IMG/VR virus record: IMGVR_UViG_3300034523_000174
Location: 1 to 64,000 of that record
DNA length: 64,000 nt
Strand: one strand, 5' to 3'
Source: a virus
Part shown: piece after piece, positions 31,765 through 40,145 of the stretch
Layout: each line of letters begins with the position of its first letter
How positions within the stretch are numbered: the stretch's first letter is position 1
Notes under the pieces: generated by a model
Databases searched by the model: none
The model's input: the letters and a program-made list of their open reading frames with translations, nothing else
What the model was told of the DNA's origin: nothing
Program-made: the position numbers and the translations under genes

Positions 31765-32243
31765 ATCGACGTGATTTGATACAGGCGGGCGATATCGTCA
31801 GTCATACGCCCCAGTGACTCAATGCCGCGTTGGCGTGACATGAAGTGCGCCAGCGCCAGCACCGCCACCTCTGCGTTGCTGATATCGGCCGCCAGGCGGT
31901 ATTTCTGTCCATGAGTGTCTACGCCATCTGATTCGATCCGTGGGCGCCAACGCGCTACATCGTCTGCCAGCTGAATGGTGGCCATGCCTTCGGCTTCCTT
32001 GTACGCGGTGATCGCATCTGCCAGGTGTTCCTCCTTGAACAGGCAGTCGTAATTTTGTAGGCGAAGGTTCGTCACAAACGCAAAGCCCTCGTCTGCAATC
32101 TCCCTATACGTGATCCGGTCCAATACCGTCAGCGTCCCCAATGCGTTGCTTTTGAACGCCATGAGCGTGACAGGCTCAGCCCCTGCGCCACCATAACCGC
32201 CTATGGAAACCATAATCTTCATACCAGCCGGCGCTTCTGACAT
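31761..32243 (-). CDS. Hypothetical protein
   Basis: The 160 residues are transcribed convergently with the DarA-like gene, overlapping it by four bases at the 3' ends. It begins with a Gly-rich strand (IMVSIGGYGGAGAEPVTLMA) and has a helical C-terminus (AEVAVLALAHFMSRQRGIES). I recognise no family. Sitting inside the plasmid module, it may be expressed in the dormant state. Confidence 0.65.
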   Translation of the reverse strand: MSEAPAGMKIMVSIGGYGGAGAEPVTLMAFKSNALGTLTVLDRITYREIADEGFAFVTNLRLQNYDCLFKEEHLADAITAYKEAEGMATIQLADDVARWRPRIESDGVDTHGQKYRLAADISNAEVAVLALAHFMSRQRGIESLGRMTDDIARLYQITSI

Positions 32244-32283
32244 TGCCTATCTCCGAATAAATACATAAATTTGATGTTGTGTG

Positions 32284-32311
32284 TTTACACATTAAACAAT
32301 CAAATGATAAT
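32284..32311 (+). promoter_or_regulatory. Sigma-70-type promoter for the small membrane protein gene
   Basis: TTTACA, 16-bp spacer, GATAAT. The -35 lies in a small palindrome TGTGT-TT-ACACA, a possible operator. The start codon is 46 bp downstream. Confidence 0.65.
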
Positions 32312-32357
32312 GTCCTTTTCGTCGAAGGTTACGACAGACACGAAAAGGAAAAGAGTG

Positions 32358-32591
32358 ATGAGAGCGCAAGAGCTTAAGCGGTTAAGGCGGTACATCTGGA
32401 TGGGCGGTTTGCTCATGGCTGTGCTTTATCTCCTGGTGGTTGCAGGGCTTGGTGGTAGCGATTACGACCAAGCCGTAGCGGATCATGCGTGGAAGTGCCA
32501 AATGATCAATGAGGGCGTTTGGCCCCATGATCCGGCCATTCATTGCCCGATACCGCTTGAGACTCTGGCGCTCAATACCGTTAGCCGGTAA
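32358..32591 (+). CDS. Small single-pass membrane protein
   Basis: The 77 residues have a basic N-terminus (RAQELKRLRRYIW), one membrane segment (about 14-33: MGGLLMAVLYLLVVAGLG) and an outer domain with two cysteines (WKCQMIN...IHCP) that could form a disulfide. It has its own promoter, a good ribosome-binding site (AAAAGGAAAAGAG) and a terminator, so it can be expressed alone in the plasmid state. Superinfection exclusion or a membrane anchor role is possible, but the function is not known. Confidence 0.65.
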   Translation: MRAQELKRLRRYIWMGGLLMAVLYLLVVAGLGGSDYDQAVADHAWKCQMINEGVWPHDPAIHCPIPLETLALNTVSR

Positions 32592-32607
32592 CGCCATAAT
32601 CTGCCGG

Positions 32608-32631
32608 AAGCCCCGCAAGCCGGGGCTTTTT
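32608..32631 (+). terminator. Terminator after the membrane protein gene
   Basis: AAGCCCCG-CAAGC-CGGGGCTTTTT. Confidence 0.85.
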
Positions 32632-32645
32632 CACATCTATCGTTA

Positions 32646-32716
32646 CAAGATAGCGCATTAACGCTAAAGCGCCATAGCGTGACAACCCTATTGCGTTATA
32701 GCGTGATAGCGCTAGA
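32646..32716 (+). promoter_or_regulatory. Centromere-like TAGCG repeats overlapping the parA promoter
   Basis: Repeats of TAGCG-C/T in both orientations are packed in ~70 bp: ATAGCGCA, ACGCTA, ATAGCGTGA, TTATAGCGTGATAGCGCTA. The parA promoter lies within them: TTGCGT (32691-32696), 16-bp spacer, TAGAAT (32713-32718). In type Ib partition systems the small DNA-binding partner binds such repeats, both to repress parA and to form the partition complex. Confidence 0.7.
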
Positions 32717-32751
32717 ATCCGGCCATCATTCAAACGGACGGAGTACAGGGC

Positions 32752-33387
32752 ATGACGGTTATCGCGGTGATGAATCAGAAGGGCGGTGCGGGTAAATCGA
32801 CGGTCTGCACCGGCTTGGCGCAAGCGCTTAATCTGGTGGGGCGTGACGTGGTGCTGATCGACTCCGATCCGCAGGGCAGCATGAAGGACTGGACCGAGGC
32901 CAATCCCGATCAGCCGGTAACGATCTATACCATCGAGCGTAATCAGCTGGCGTCACAGATCCCGCGCCTGCCCAATGACATCGTGATTATCGACGGTACA
33001 GCGAAGGCCGCCGACCTCGCCAAAAAGACGATTGCAGTGGCCGATATCATCATTATCCCGGTACAGCCAGCTCCGTTTGATGTGTGGTCTACCGGCGACA
33101 TGGTGGCCATGATTCAAGATCGAATGGATGAACTGCGCGGTACTGGCCAGAGCCTGAGAGCATACTTTCTGGTAAATCGCGCAATTGGTAACTCGAAACT
33201 GAGCAAGAGCATTTCCAAGACGCTGGCCGGTTATGGATTCCCGGTATTGAAGTCGCGGCTGGTGTCGCGTACTGCGCACCCGAACGCTCAGATGATCGGG
33301 AAAACCCCGCTTGACACCCAGCCTGGCGGCCTTGCTGCTCGCGAACTGCGGGCGCTTCGTGACGAAGTGCTTACCCTCCTGGCGTAG
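32752..33387 (+). CDS. parA: ParA-type partition ATPase
   Basis: The 211 residues have the deviant Walker A KGGAGKST at residues 10-17 and the DSDPQGS motif near 38-44. IIIDG (Walker B-like) lies near 80. The small size without an N-terminal HTH puts it in the type Ib group, which relies on a separate small ribbon-helix-helix partner. That partner is encoded 71 bases downstream. The repeat cluster upstream is the likely centromere and operator. The pair should keep the plasmid form of the element at cell division. Confidence 0.93.
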   Translation: MTVIAVMNQKGGAGKSTVCTGLAQALNLVGRDVVLIDSDPQGSMKDWTEANPDQPVTIYTIERNQLASQIPRLPNDIVIIDGTAKAADLAKKTIAVADIIIIPVQPAPFDVWSTGDMVAMIQDRMDELRGTGQSLRAYFLVNRAIGNSKLSKSISKTLAGYGFPVLKSRLVSRTAHPNAQMIGKTPLDTQPGGLAARELRALRDEVLTLLA

Positions 33388-33458
33388 TGAATAGACGTTA
33401 AGGCGTCAGATACACTATGATGCGCGAAACGCCGTAACGTTAAACAGGCAGGTGACTT

Positions 33459-33713
33459 ATGAGTGAAATGACAATCAAGACGCGCCCGCGCCCAGTGGAT
33501 GAAGTCATGGCGGACGTGGACGCGGCGGCTGGCCGTACTGGTGCCAAGCCACCAGCGCCTAAAGTGATCAAGCTGGGTGCAAAAGAACGGTTGAACAGCT
33601 ACGTGACGCCCGAGCAGAAGCGTAAGCTGCGCCTGCTGGCTATTGCGAAAGGCTGCTCACTTTCTGAGGTAGTCGGTGTACTGATCGACGAGACTCCTAA
33701 GCCGGAAGTTTAG
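33459..33713 (+). CDS. Small partition partner, ParG-like RHH protein
   Basis: The 84 residues have a disordered basic N-terminus, then a C-terminal ribbon-helix-helix domain: KERLNSYVTPEQKRKLRLLA, then IAKGCSLSEVVGVLID. This is the plan of ParG/Omega-type proteins that bind the centromere repeats and stimulate ParA. It follows parA in the same operon. Palindromic TAACGTTA and GACGTTAAGGCGTC sequences in the gap between the genes could be extra sites. Confidence 0.8.
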   Translation: MSEMTIKTRPRPVDEVMADVDAAAGRTGAKPPAPKVIKLGAKERLNSYVTPEQKRKLRLLAIAKGCSLSEVVGVLIDETPKPEV

Positions 33714-33731
33714 GGGAAAGGCTTCAAGCCC

Positions 33732-33757
33732 AAGGGCGCCGCGTGGCGCCCTTTTTT
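33732..33757 (+). terminator. Terminator of the partition operon
   Basis: AAGGGCGCC-GCGT-GGCGCCCTTTTTTG, 18 bases after the stop. A GCAAACC-led hairpin (33772-33797) follows it. Confidence 0.85.
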
Positions 33758-33838
33758 GTGCCTGTGATTTGGCGCAAACCGCCCGCCGGGAGCGGGGAAA
33801 ACGGACGGTATCGTGGCTGCTTTCAGGGAGCGGCTTCT

Positions 33839-36800
33839 ATGACCGACGTTTTTAGCAAACTCCAAAGCGCCGCCCATGCTGGCGCTTTCGGCATGGGTTC
33901 TACCGCACAGCCCACGCCCGCGCAGATCCGGGCCGGGAACTATGCCAAGGGGACCGTTCGCCTGCATGGCCTGCGCATCACCATCGAAACGCCCATGTTC
34001 CAGTCCCGTCGCGGAAAAGAGGACGGGAAACCGTGGTCGATCACCTGTATGGCGCATTACGGCTATGTGAACGGTACCAGGGGCGCCGACGGGGACGCGG
34101 TGGACGTGTTTGTTGGTCCGGCGCCCGAGAGCCTGCGCGTGTACGTGATCAACCAGAACGGCAAGACCGGCACCTTCGACGAGCACAAGGTAATGCTGGG
34201 GTTCATCGACCATGACCAGGCCTGCACCGCGTACATGAATTCCTATGAAAAGGGATGGACCGGCTTGGGCAGTGTCGCGGCGTGCACCATCAAGCAATTC
34301 AAGTATTGGCTTAAACACGGGGATCTAAGCCGCCCCCTCTCCCCCGACTTACCCAATATCCCAAAAGATGAGGCTTTGAGCATGACTGATGTATTCGCGC
34401 GCTGGGGCGCTGACAACCTCCCTGTAGGTCAGACAGTTGGCGCGTTGCTGTACGAGCTGCGCCGTAGCGATCCGGACGGCCTGATGTTCGACAGCGCCAC
34501 CATGGCCGATATCACCGAGAGCCTGGCCGACGACGGCACAATGCTCGATGCCATGGTGATCGAGTACAAACAGTTTGAGCGCAAGGCCGCTCAGCTGCTC
34601 AAGGTGATGCAGAACGTAGGCGGTGAAGTCCAGGCGGCCACCGTGGAAGTGAGTAAGCCATTCAAGAACAAGGGCACCACTCAAGTGGCCATGTTGTTCG
34701 GTATGAGCGACGGCCAGAGTGTGTCGGTGTTCTTTCACAACCCGGACAGCACGCCCAACAAACTCATGCCAGCCGACGAACTGATCAGTTGGAAGTGGGT
34801 ACAGAACAAGAAGGACATCACCGCTGTGGTGGCGCCTGAAAGCGGCCAGGATCTAAACCCGCGCATTGTCGCCCGCCGCATCATGTCGCTGATCCAGAAG
34901 AACAGCGCCAAGTTCATCAAGGCGAACGAAGGCAAGGCCGCCCGTACCGCTGCGCTCGATGAGCAAAAGGCGCTGGTAGAAAGCAAAACCGCCGAACTGG
35001 CTGCACTGGATACGCAAATCAGCGAGCTGACTGCCCAGCTTGAGGCGCAGAAGGCTGAGCTGGCGACAACGATCACCCCTGAGCCTGTGAATGAGCCCGA
35101 GGCTGAGGCTGCAATCGCCAATGCCGACGCATCGAATGCCAGCTACATGGCCAGCACCCTGGCGAAAATCCCGGCAATCAAGGCCGAGATTGAGGCGCTT
35201 GGCGGTGTACCGATGACCGAAGCCGAGTTTATGGACCGTGTAAACGCGGGCACCAACCAGGGCTTTAGCGTGGCCGAGCTGCAATCGAAGCTGGCAGACG
35301 CCAAGGCGCAACTGGCAGGAATCCAATCGGGTAGCGTTAAGCCGCGCACCATCGTGGGCAAGGGCGGTACTAAGAAAGGCGCTACGGCCTGGCTGAATAA
35401 CATGATTGCCGAGGTAGAGACGGCGCTGGCGAATGACGGCTTCATGTACACCGTGAACGTGAGCAACTACGCCTATAACCTGAATGCTCAACTGCGCGAA
35501 TTGAAGGCGAAGGCTGCCGATCCTGTAGCACCTGTGAGCACCGCCAGCATCCTCCTGGAGGACTACGCCGACGTTGCAGCGCTGGGGTCGGCCACCGTAC
35601 TCAGCGTGGGCTCTGAAAACGTCTACTTCGACAAGGACGGCAAGCAGTACATGACGAAATTGCTCAACACTGACGACTATGAGCCGAAAGTGGGTGAGGT
35701 GGTCGACCTGTCGGGCGTTGTCGATCCGTACACCGCTCCCGCCTCTAAGCTGTCTTTCACGGAATGGGAAGGCAAGGTGTTAGAGGCGCTGGCGGAACTG
35801 ATGGAAGTCAGCACCGGGGATGCCGACGCCATTGCCATGGGCCAGACCACCCTAGTGAAACAGCTCTACGCCGACGGTGTAGCGCCGGCTGAGGCTGCCA
35901 ATGCCGTCAAAGCCGCCGCGACCGCAGCGCCCGAGACGCCAGAAGAAGAGGCTATGTTGGCTGCCCACTTGGCAGAACGGGCCGAAGCCGCAGCCCAGGC
36001 CGCTGCTGGCGGCGTAAACGTGGACGATATGAAAGCCGTGATGACAGAGAATGTCGTGATCGATGTTCCGGCCGGCTGGCTTGTGATGAATGCACCGCGC
36101 CCGCTGGTTGGGCAAAAGACCGTCGAAAATGGCGAGTTCCTGACGGGCCGCTTCTACGGTGCCGTTGATCCGTCCGACACCTACGCCGCCAGCACTATCG
36201 AAACCAATCGCAAGTTGGACGCTGCCATTGTGATGCAGGGCATTGACCGGGCCACACAAATGGCAATGGCGATGGTCGGCAACAAGTACCGCGATGATTA
36301 CCTTGCCATGCCCGAGGCCGAGCGTTACCAGGCTCTGAGCCCTAAGATCAAGAAACTGTACGGCAAGCCATATGGCGAACTGAAAGCGCTTCTAGAGCAA
36401 GCCAAGGCCGAACCGGCGCCAGCGGCTGTATCTGCCGAAGACGAAGACACTGGCACTATCGAAGCCGAAGGCCGCGACAACGCCGTCAAAACCGCCAAGG
36501 GCACCAAGGTCGTGACCGGCTTCAAGGTGATCGAGGCGAAGAACCTGATCATCAGCCACGAAACGGACGGCACGGTAAACCCGGAATACCCGCCCGAGAT
36601 TCAGCCGCGTGACCGTGCACGTACCACTTCTCAGGCATGGGTGCAGAAAACCGCCCGCAACCTTGATCCGGATAGCCTGGGACGCACCCAGCGCGCCGAC
36701 AGTGGCGCGCCTATCGTTGGCGCTGACCGTGTGGTCGAGTCGGGCAACGGCCGCGCCATGGCGATCCGTGAGGCCTACCGTATCGGCCAGGCGGATGAAT

Positions 36801-37957
36801 ACCGCGAATGGCTGGTGGAAAACGCGGAGTACTTCGGCGTCGACGTGGCCAAGATCCAGCGCATGAAAGCCCCGGTGCTGGTGCGAGTGCGTAAAACCGC
36901 CATCAACCGCGTGGAGTTCGCTGTGGAGGCGAACCAGGACGATAAGCTGGCGATGACTGCCACCGAGAAAGCCCGCAGCGATGCCAAGCGCCTGGACACC
37001 GCCATGCTGGCCAAGCTGGCAGACGGCGACCTCAACAGCGCGGCAAACCGTGACTTTGTGGCGGCCTTCCTGCAATCGCTGGGTGATGCCGAGGCGGCGC
37101 AGTACCTGACCACCGACGGTAAGCCTACGTCCGGCCTTATCAGTCGCCTACAGGCCGCGCTGTTTGCTGGCGCCTACTCCGATGACCGTTTGCTGGAAAT
37201 GACGGCGGACCAGGCCAAGCCTGAGATTGCCAACATCGTTTCGGCCTTGAACAGCGCAGCGCCTGACTTCATGCGGGCCAAGGAACAGGACCGGATCGGC
37301 GCCGAGCAAGCGGGTGAGCAGGTAACTGACTCCCTGGAGCTGTCGCTTAACCAGGAGGCGGTAAACGCCATCATTGGCGCGACCAACGTGCTGCGCCAGG
37401 CAAAAGAGGCTGGCATGGGCCTGGACGAGTTCCTGCGCCAAGGGGACATGTTCGGCGGCACGGATCCGGCTGTAGCGGCCATGGCTGTGTTTATCAGCGC
37501 CAACAACCGCAGCGCTAAGCGCATGAGCACCGCATTCAAGGCCATGGCGCAGTTCGTCGAGAGCGAGAACATCCGCAAGCAGACCGCCGGCCTGTTTGGT
37601 GATGAGCCTGCCAGCTTTACCGACATCGTAGGCGCGGCCAACCGCAAGCTTGAGCAAGAGTATGGCGAGGGTCTGTTTGCCATCGACCAGGGCGACATGT
37701 TCAGCCAGCCAGCGCCGGCCGCACCACCGGTGCCAGAGCCAGAAGGCCCAAGCGAAGACGATGCCCTGCAAGCGGCCAAGTCCTACCTGGATAGCATCAT
37801 TGGCGGCACCACTGACCTGGGTAGCCCTGGCGACGTGCTCAAGGAGCTTGAGCGGATCTATGCAGCCTACGGCGAGGACAAGTTGAGCGAGCTGTTTGTA
37901 GAAGCCTCGGACGCCTTCCGGGACTACGCGCTCAAGGCTACCGCTGGCGCGTTCTAA
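33839..37957 (+). CDS. Giant polyvalent protein: InPase-like and DdrB-like ParB domains
   Basis: The 1,372 residues start at the ATG behind CAGGGAG. Residues ~20-160 resemble the phage inorganic pyrophosphatase-like domain (YGYVNGTRGADGDAVDVFVG). The middle has coiled coils (360-420) and Ala/Glu-rich linkers. Residues ~880-1100 resemble the DdrB-like ParB domain of P1 (KVIEAKNLIISHE, VESGNGRAMAIREAYR). P1 DdrB is injected with DNA against type I restriction. MLDS-type motifs occur at 216 (MFDS), 235 (MLDA) and 1317 (YLDS). The strong similarity in plan suggests the same role here. Enzyme activity is unproven. Confidence 0.8.
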   Translation: MTDVFSKLQSAAHAGAFGMGSTAQPTPAQIRAGNYAKGTVRLHGLRITIETPMFQSRRGKEDGKPWSITCMAHYGYVNGTRGADGDAVDVFVGPAPESLRVYVINQNGKTGTFDEHKVMLGFIDHDQACTAYMNSYEKGWTGLGSVAACTIKQFKYWLKHGDLSRPLSPDLPNIPKDEALSMTDVFARWGADNLPVGQTVGALLYELRRSDPDGLMFDSATMADITESLADDGTMLDAMVIEYKQFERKAAQLLKVMQNVGGEVQAATVEVSKPFKNKGTTQVAMLFGMSDGQSVSVFFHNPDSTPNKLMPADELISWKWVQNKKDITAVVAPESGQDLNPRIVARRIMSLIQKNSAKFIKANEGKAARTAALDEQKALVESKTAELAALDTQISELTAQLEAQKAELATTITPEPVNEPEAEAAIANADASNASYMASTLAKIPAIKAEIEALGGVPMTEAEFMDRVNAGTNQGFSVAELQSKLADAKAQLAGIQSGSVKPRTIVGKGGTKKGATAWLNNMIAEVETALANDGFMYTVNVSNYAYNLNAQLRELKAKAADPVAPVSTASILLEDYADVAALGSATVLSVGSENVYFDKDGKQYMTKLLNTDDYEPKVGEVVDLSGVVDPYTAPASKLSFTEWEGKVLEALAELMEVSTGDADAIAMGQTTLVKQLYADGVAPAEAANAVKAAATAAPETPEEEAMLAAHLAERAEAAAQAAAGGVNVDDMKAVMTENVVIDVPAGWLVMNAPRPLVGQKTVENGEFLTGRFYGAVDPSDTYAASTIETNRKLDAAIVMQGIDRATQMAMAMVGNKYRDDYLAMPEAERYQALSPKIKKLYGKPYGELKALLEQAKAEPAPAAVSAEDEDTGTIEAEGRDNAVKTAKGTKVVTGFKVIEAKNLIISHETDGTVNPEYPPEIQPRDRARTTSQAWVQKTARNLDPDSLGRTQRADSGAPIVGADRVVESGNGRAMAIREAYRIGQADEYREWLVENAEYFGVDVAKIQRMKAPVLVRVRKTAINRVEFAVEANQDDKLAMTATEKARSDAKRLDTAMLAKLADGDLNSAANRDFVAAFLQSLGDAEAAQYLTTDGKPTSGLISRLQAALFAGAYSDDRLLEMTADQAKPEIANIVSALNSAAPDFMRAKEQDRIGAEQAGEQVTDSLELSLNQEAVNAIIGATNVLRQAKEAGMGLDEFLRQGDMFGGTDPAVAAMAVFISANNRSAKRMSTAFKAMAQFVESENIRKQTAGLFGDEPASFTDIVGAANRKLEQEYGEGLFAIDQGDMFSQPAPAAPPVPEPEGPSEDDALQAAKSYLDSIIGGTTDLGSPGDVLKELERIYAAYGEDKLSELFVEASDAFRDYALKATAGAF

Positions 37958-37976
37958 CCCTTAACCCACTGACCAT

Positions 37977-38001
37977 AAGCCCGCCGTGTGCGGGCTTTTT
38001 T
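37977..38001 (+). terminator. Terminator after the giant polyvalent gene
   Basis: AAGCCCGC-CGTGT-GCGGGCTTTTTTG. Confidence 0.85.
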
Positions 38002-38022
38002 GTGGGTGTGCGGCGTGTATTG

Positions 38023-38055
38023 GCGCTATAGCGCTTTAACTTATTTGAGTTAAAG
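38023..38055. promoter_or_regulatory. Two adjoining palindromes upstream of a strong promoter
   Basis: GCGCTATAGCGC (38023-38034) is a perfect palindrome resembling the TATAGCG repeats before parA. CTTTAACT-TATTTG-AGTTAAAG (38034-38055) follows directly. Both lie just before the -35 of the next promoter, so they are candidate operators. Confidence 0.6.
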
Positions 38056-38068
38056 CGTTAAAACGTTG

Positions 38069-38097
38069 TTGACCAATAGGCACGAAGTGCCTATTAT
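38069..38097 (+). promoter_or_regulatory. Strong promoter with an operator in its spacer
   Basis: TTGACC, 17-bp spacer, TATTAT. The spacer is filled by a perfect palindrome ATAGGCAC-GAA-GTGCCTAT (38076-38094). A repressor bound there would block RNA polymerase completely, so this is a tightly controlled promoter for the small-gene operon starting at 38147. Confidence 0.8.
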
Positions 38098-38146
38098 CGC
38101 CCTAAGCCGAACGAAACGGCGCCAACCAAACACGGAGCACGAAGAC

Positions 38147-38623
38147 ATGACCAAGACCATGAACCTTGACCAGCTGATTGGCGCCGCCTACGTGACCAAA
38201 GACTTCACCTGCCTGAATGACTACACCCTGCTGGATTGCATCTGCCGTATCGAAACCTTGGGCCGCAACATGCCGGAAAACATGCTGGTGAGCTTCCAGG
38301 CCGAAGCCGACAAGCGCGGTCTGCGCGCCGAGCTGATTCTGTCGGACCTGGACGCGCCAGTAACTGCCGCCCCGGTTATCACCCGCACAGCGAAGAAGCT
38401 GACCGTCACCCTGGCGAACGGTGACAAGGCCAGTCGCGCCACCTCCAACACGTACCAGTCTGTAGTGGTCGGCTACAACGCCAGCGGCAAGTTGGTCGTT
38501 CTGTCTGCCCACTGGCTGGCGGCTGATGCGCTCAAGGCTGTCGACACCTTCAAGGCCGGAAAGTTTGTGAACTTCAACTACCGCGACAAGCTGGTTGGCG
38601 CCCCGATCATCGTAAGCGCCTGA
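38147..38623 (+). CDS. Hypothetical protein, first gene of a repressed operon
   Basis: The 158 residues start at the ATG behind CACGGAG. It begins with a helical part (NLDQLIGAAYVTKDF) and ends with a beta-rich domain (KKLTVTLANGDKAS, SVVVGYNASGKLVVLSAHWL). The codon choice looks optimised. It stands directly behind a strong, operator-controlled promoter, so it is probably made in quantity at one stage of the life cycle. I recognise no family. Confidence 0.7.
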   Translation: MTKTMNLDQLIGAAYVTKDFTCLNDYTLLDCICRIETLGRNMPENMLVSFQAEADKRGLRAELILSDLDAPVTAAPVITRTAKKLTVTLANGDKASRATSNTYQSVVVGYNASGKLVVLSAHWLAADALKAVDTFKAGKFVNFNYRDKLVGAPIIVSA

Positions 38624-38666
38624 TCAAGCCAGCCCGGAGCGATCCGGGCACCACTGGAGCAAAGAC

Positions 38667-38960
38667 ATGGCAACTTTCATCACCTGTAAGCGCTGCGAAG
38701 GCAAAGGCCGTTTGGCCCACTTCGGCCACGTCGATAACGGCGTGTGCTTGAAATGCCGTGGTACTGGCCAGGTAATGAAAATGCGTAATGTCGTTACTTT
38801 CGAAACCCATTACCACGCTGTTACAGACAACGGCGCCCGCGTGCTGTGTGACGCCGACAAAGCCAAAGCTGAAATGCTGCTTGCTGCATGGGCTGAAATG
38901 AACTGCCCAGGCACCCTGGAAACTCGCGAAGTAAAGAAAACCGAGCGTGTGCCAGCCTAA
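38667..38960 (+). CDS. DnaJ-type zinc-ribbon protein
   Basis: Residues 7-35 of this 97-residue protein contain CKRCEGKGRL...CLKCRGTGQ, a pair of CxxCxGxG knuckles as in the DnaJ zinc domain. The rest is a small domain with a final basic tail. Phage small proteins with this domain may bind nucleic acid or chaperone partners. It is in the operon behind the 38069 promoter. Confidence 0.75.
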   Translation: MATFITCKRCEGKGRLAHFGHVDNGVCLKCRGTGQVMKMRNVVTFETHYHAVTDNGARVLCDADKAKAEMLLAAWAEMNCPGTLETREVKKTERVPA

Positions 38961-39002
38961 TCAATCCCGCCCGGTTCGCCGGGCACATCCGAGGGGGAAA
39001 TA

Positions 39003-39170
39003 ATGAATTTCGTTTATGTGGGAGGCCCAAAGCTCGATCCGGACGACGATGAGGATTATTGGCATGAGTGCCACGCCTGCGGCCGCCACAACACCTCAGA
39101 TGATTACAGGGGGAATGACGGCGACTGTCGCTGTGGTGCTGCATACCGGAAAGAAGAACAAGCCTCTTAA
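39003..39170 (+). CDS. 55-residue acidic zinc-ribbon mini-protein
   Basis: The short gene has an excellent ribosome-binding site (GAGGGGGA). An acidic start (LDPDDDEDYWHE) is followed by CHACGRH and, about 17 residues later, CRCG, two metal-binding knuckles. A small hairpin follows its stop. Another Cys-rich mini-protein of this element lies just upstream. Its function is unknown. Confidence 0.65.
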   Translation: MNFVYVGGPKLDPDDDEDYWHECHACGRHNTSDDYRGNDGDCRCGAAYRKEEQAS

Positions 39171-39182
39171 TTGAGGCTTTGC
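39160..39182 (+). terminator. Weak hairpin after the mini-protein gene
   Basis: AAGCCTC-TTAATT-GAGGCTTTG overlaps the stop codon of the preceding gene. The T-run is only three bases, so termination may be partial. Confidence 0.4.
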
Positions 39183-39207
39183 CGGTACCAACAAAGGGAA
39201 AAGCCCA

Positions 39208-39456
39208 ATGAGTTTTAAACACCTTCTCGGCGCCAAGCCAGATCCGACTCTGCATAACCCCGATGCGGCCTACATACGCAGCCTTGTCGATGCGTGCGGC
39301 CTTACTCAGGCGCAGGCGGCCGAGGCTATCGATATCAGTGAGCGGGCCATGCGCTACTACCTGAGCACCACTACAGCAACCTTTCGGCCAGCCCCTTACG
39401 CCGTCCAGTTCACACTTGAGCAGTTGGCCGCCCACATGGATGCGGTGAAGCAATGA
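39208..39456 (+). CDS. Small HTH protein
   Basis: The 82 residues carry a Cro/CI-like HTH: YIRSLVDACGLTQAQAAEAI, then DISERAMRYYLSTTTATFRP. A C-terminal helix (YAVQFTLEQLAAHMDAV) follows. It overlaps the next gene by four bases. It could repress the operon in which it lies. Confidence 0.75.
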   Translation: MSFKHLLGAKPDPTLHNPDAAYIRSLVDACGLTQAQAAEAIDISERAMRYYLSTTTATFRPAPYAVQFTLEQLAAHMDAVKQ

Positions 39457-39809
39457 CGCGCGATCCCTTCAAGCACCACTACCGGCTCAAGCGCCCGTGT
39501 GCAAACTGTCCGTTTCTCAAGGTCGGCGCCATCGAACTGCAACCGGGGCGCCTGGACGGGATCGTCTCGGATCTGCTGGAGAGCGATCAAGGCACGTTCC
39601 AATGCCATAAGACGGTTCATTGCGCCCGTGGGGGCGAGTGGGGCGGCGAGGACAACTATCAGCCGTCGGGGCATGAGGCAATGTGTGCCGGCGCCGCCGC
39701 GCTACTGATGAAGCGGGGGCGGCCGACGGTAAGCATGCGGTTCGCCTTTGTCACTGGAGCCGCAAGCCCCAGCGACTGGGATGCAGTACAACCACTGGTA
39801 ATTGACTGA
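39453..39809 (+). CDS. DUF6283-like Cys-rich protein
   Basis: The 118 residues read PCANCPFLKVGAIELQPGR, then FQCHKTVHCARGG, and MCAGAAALLMKRG, the arrangement of the DUF6283 family: a CxxCPF opening, a central CH, and a later C-A-G. These small phage proteins probably bind metal. Their function is not known. It overlaps the HTH gene by four bases. Confidence 0.7.
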   Translation: MTRDPFKHHYRLKRPCANCPFLKVGAIELQPGRLDGIVSDLLESDQGTFQCHKTVHCARGGEWGGEDNYQPSGHEAMCAGAAALLMKRGRPTVSMRFAFVTGAASPSDWDAVQPLVID

Positions 39810-39824
39810 GGAAGCCCATAACCA

Positions 39825-40103
39825 ATGATCGTAGATATTAGATTTCAGAAAGAAACTACCTTGATCGTTTTCAAGGGCAAAGACTTTACTTCCCATGATG
39901 ACATCTTGACGATTGCCAGCAGCCTCGCCGCAGGTGGCTATTGCTTTGAGGCTGGGACTTTGCTTAGCCCATCGTTCGGCCAGTTCGTTGATGGTGTTAA
40001 GCCGCGAAGTGAGTACGGCGTACTTGTTGGGCGCGATGCCGAGGGTAAGCCATTTGTTCGTTGGGGCAAGATGGAAAAATCGCCAGCCGGGCTACCGATT
40101 TAA
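39825..40103 (+). CDS. Hypothetical protein
   Basis: The 92 residues are alpha/beta: a starting strand pair (MIVDIRFQKETTLIVFKG), a helix (ILTIASSLAAGGYCF) and a final strand region (YGVLVGRDAEGKPFVRWG). I recognise no family. It lies 15 bases after the DUF6283-like gene, in the same operon. Confidence 0.6.
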   Translation: MIVDIRFQKETTLIVFKGKDFTSHDDILTIASSLAAGGYCFEAGTLLSPSFGQFVDGVKPRSEYGVLVGRDAEGKPFVRWGKMEKSPAGLPI

Positions 40104-40145
40104 TGAACCTGTAAACAATCCGCACACAAGAAAGGAGCCCCCGCC

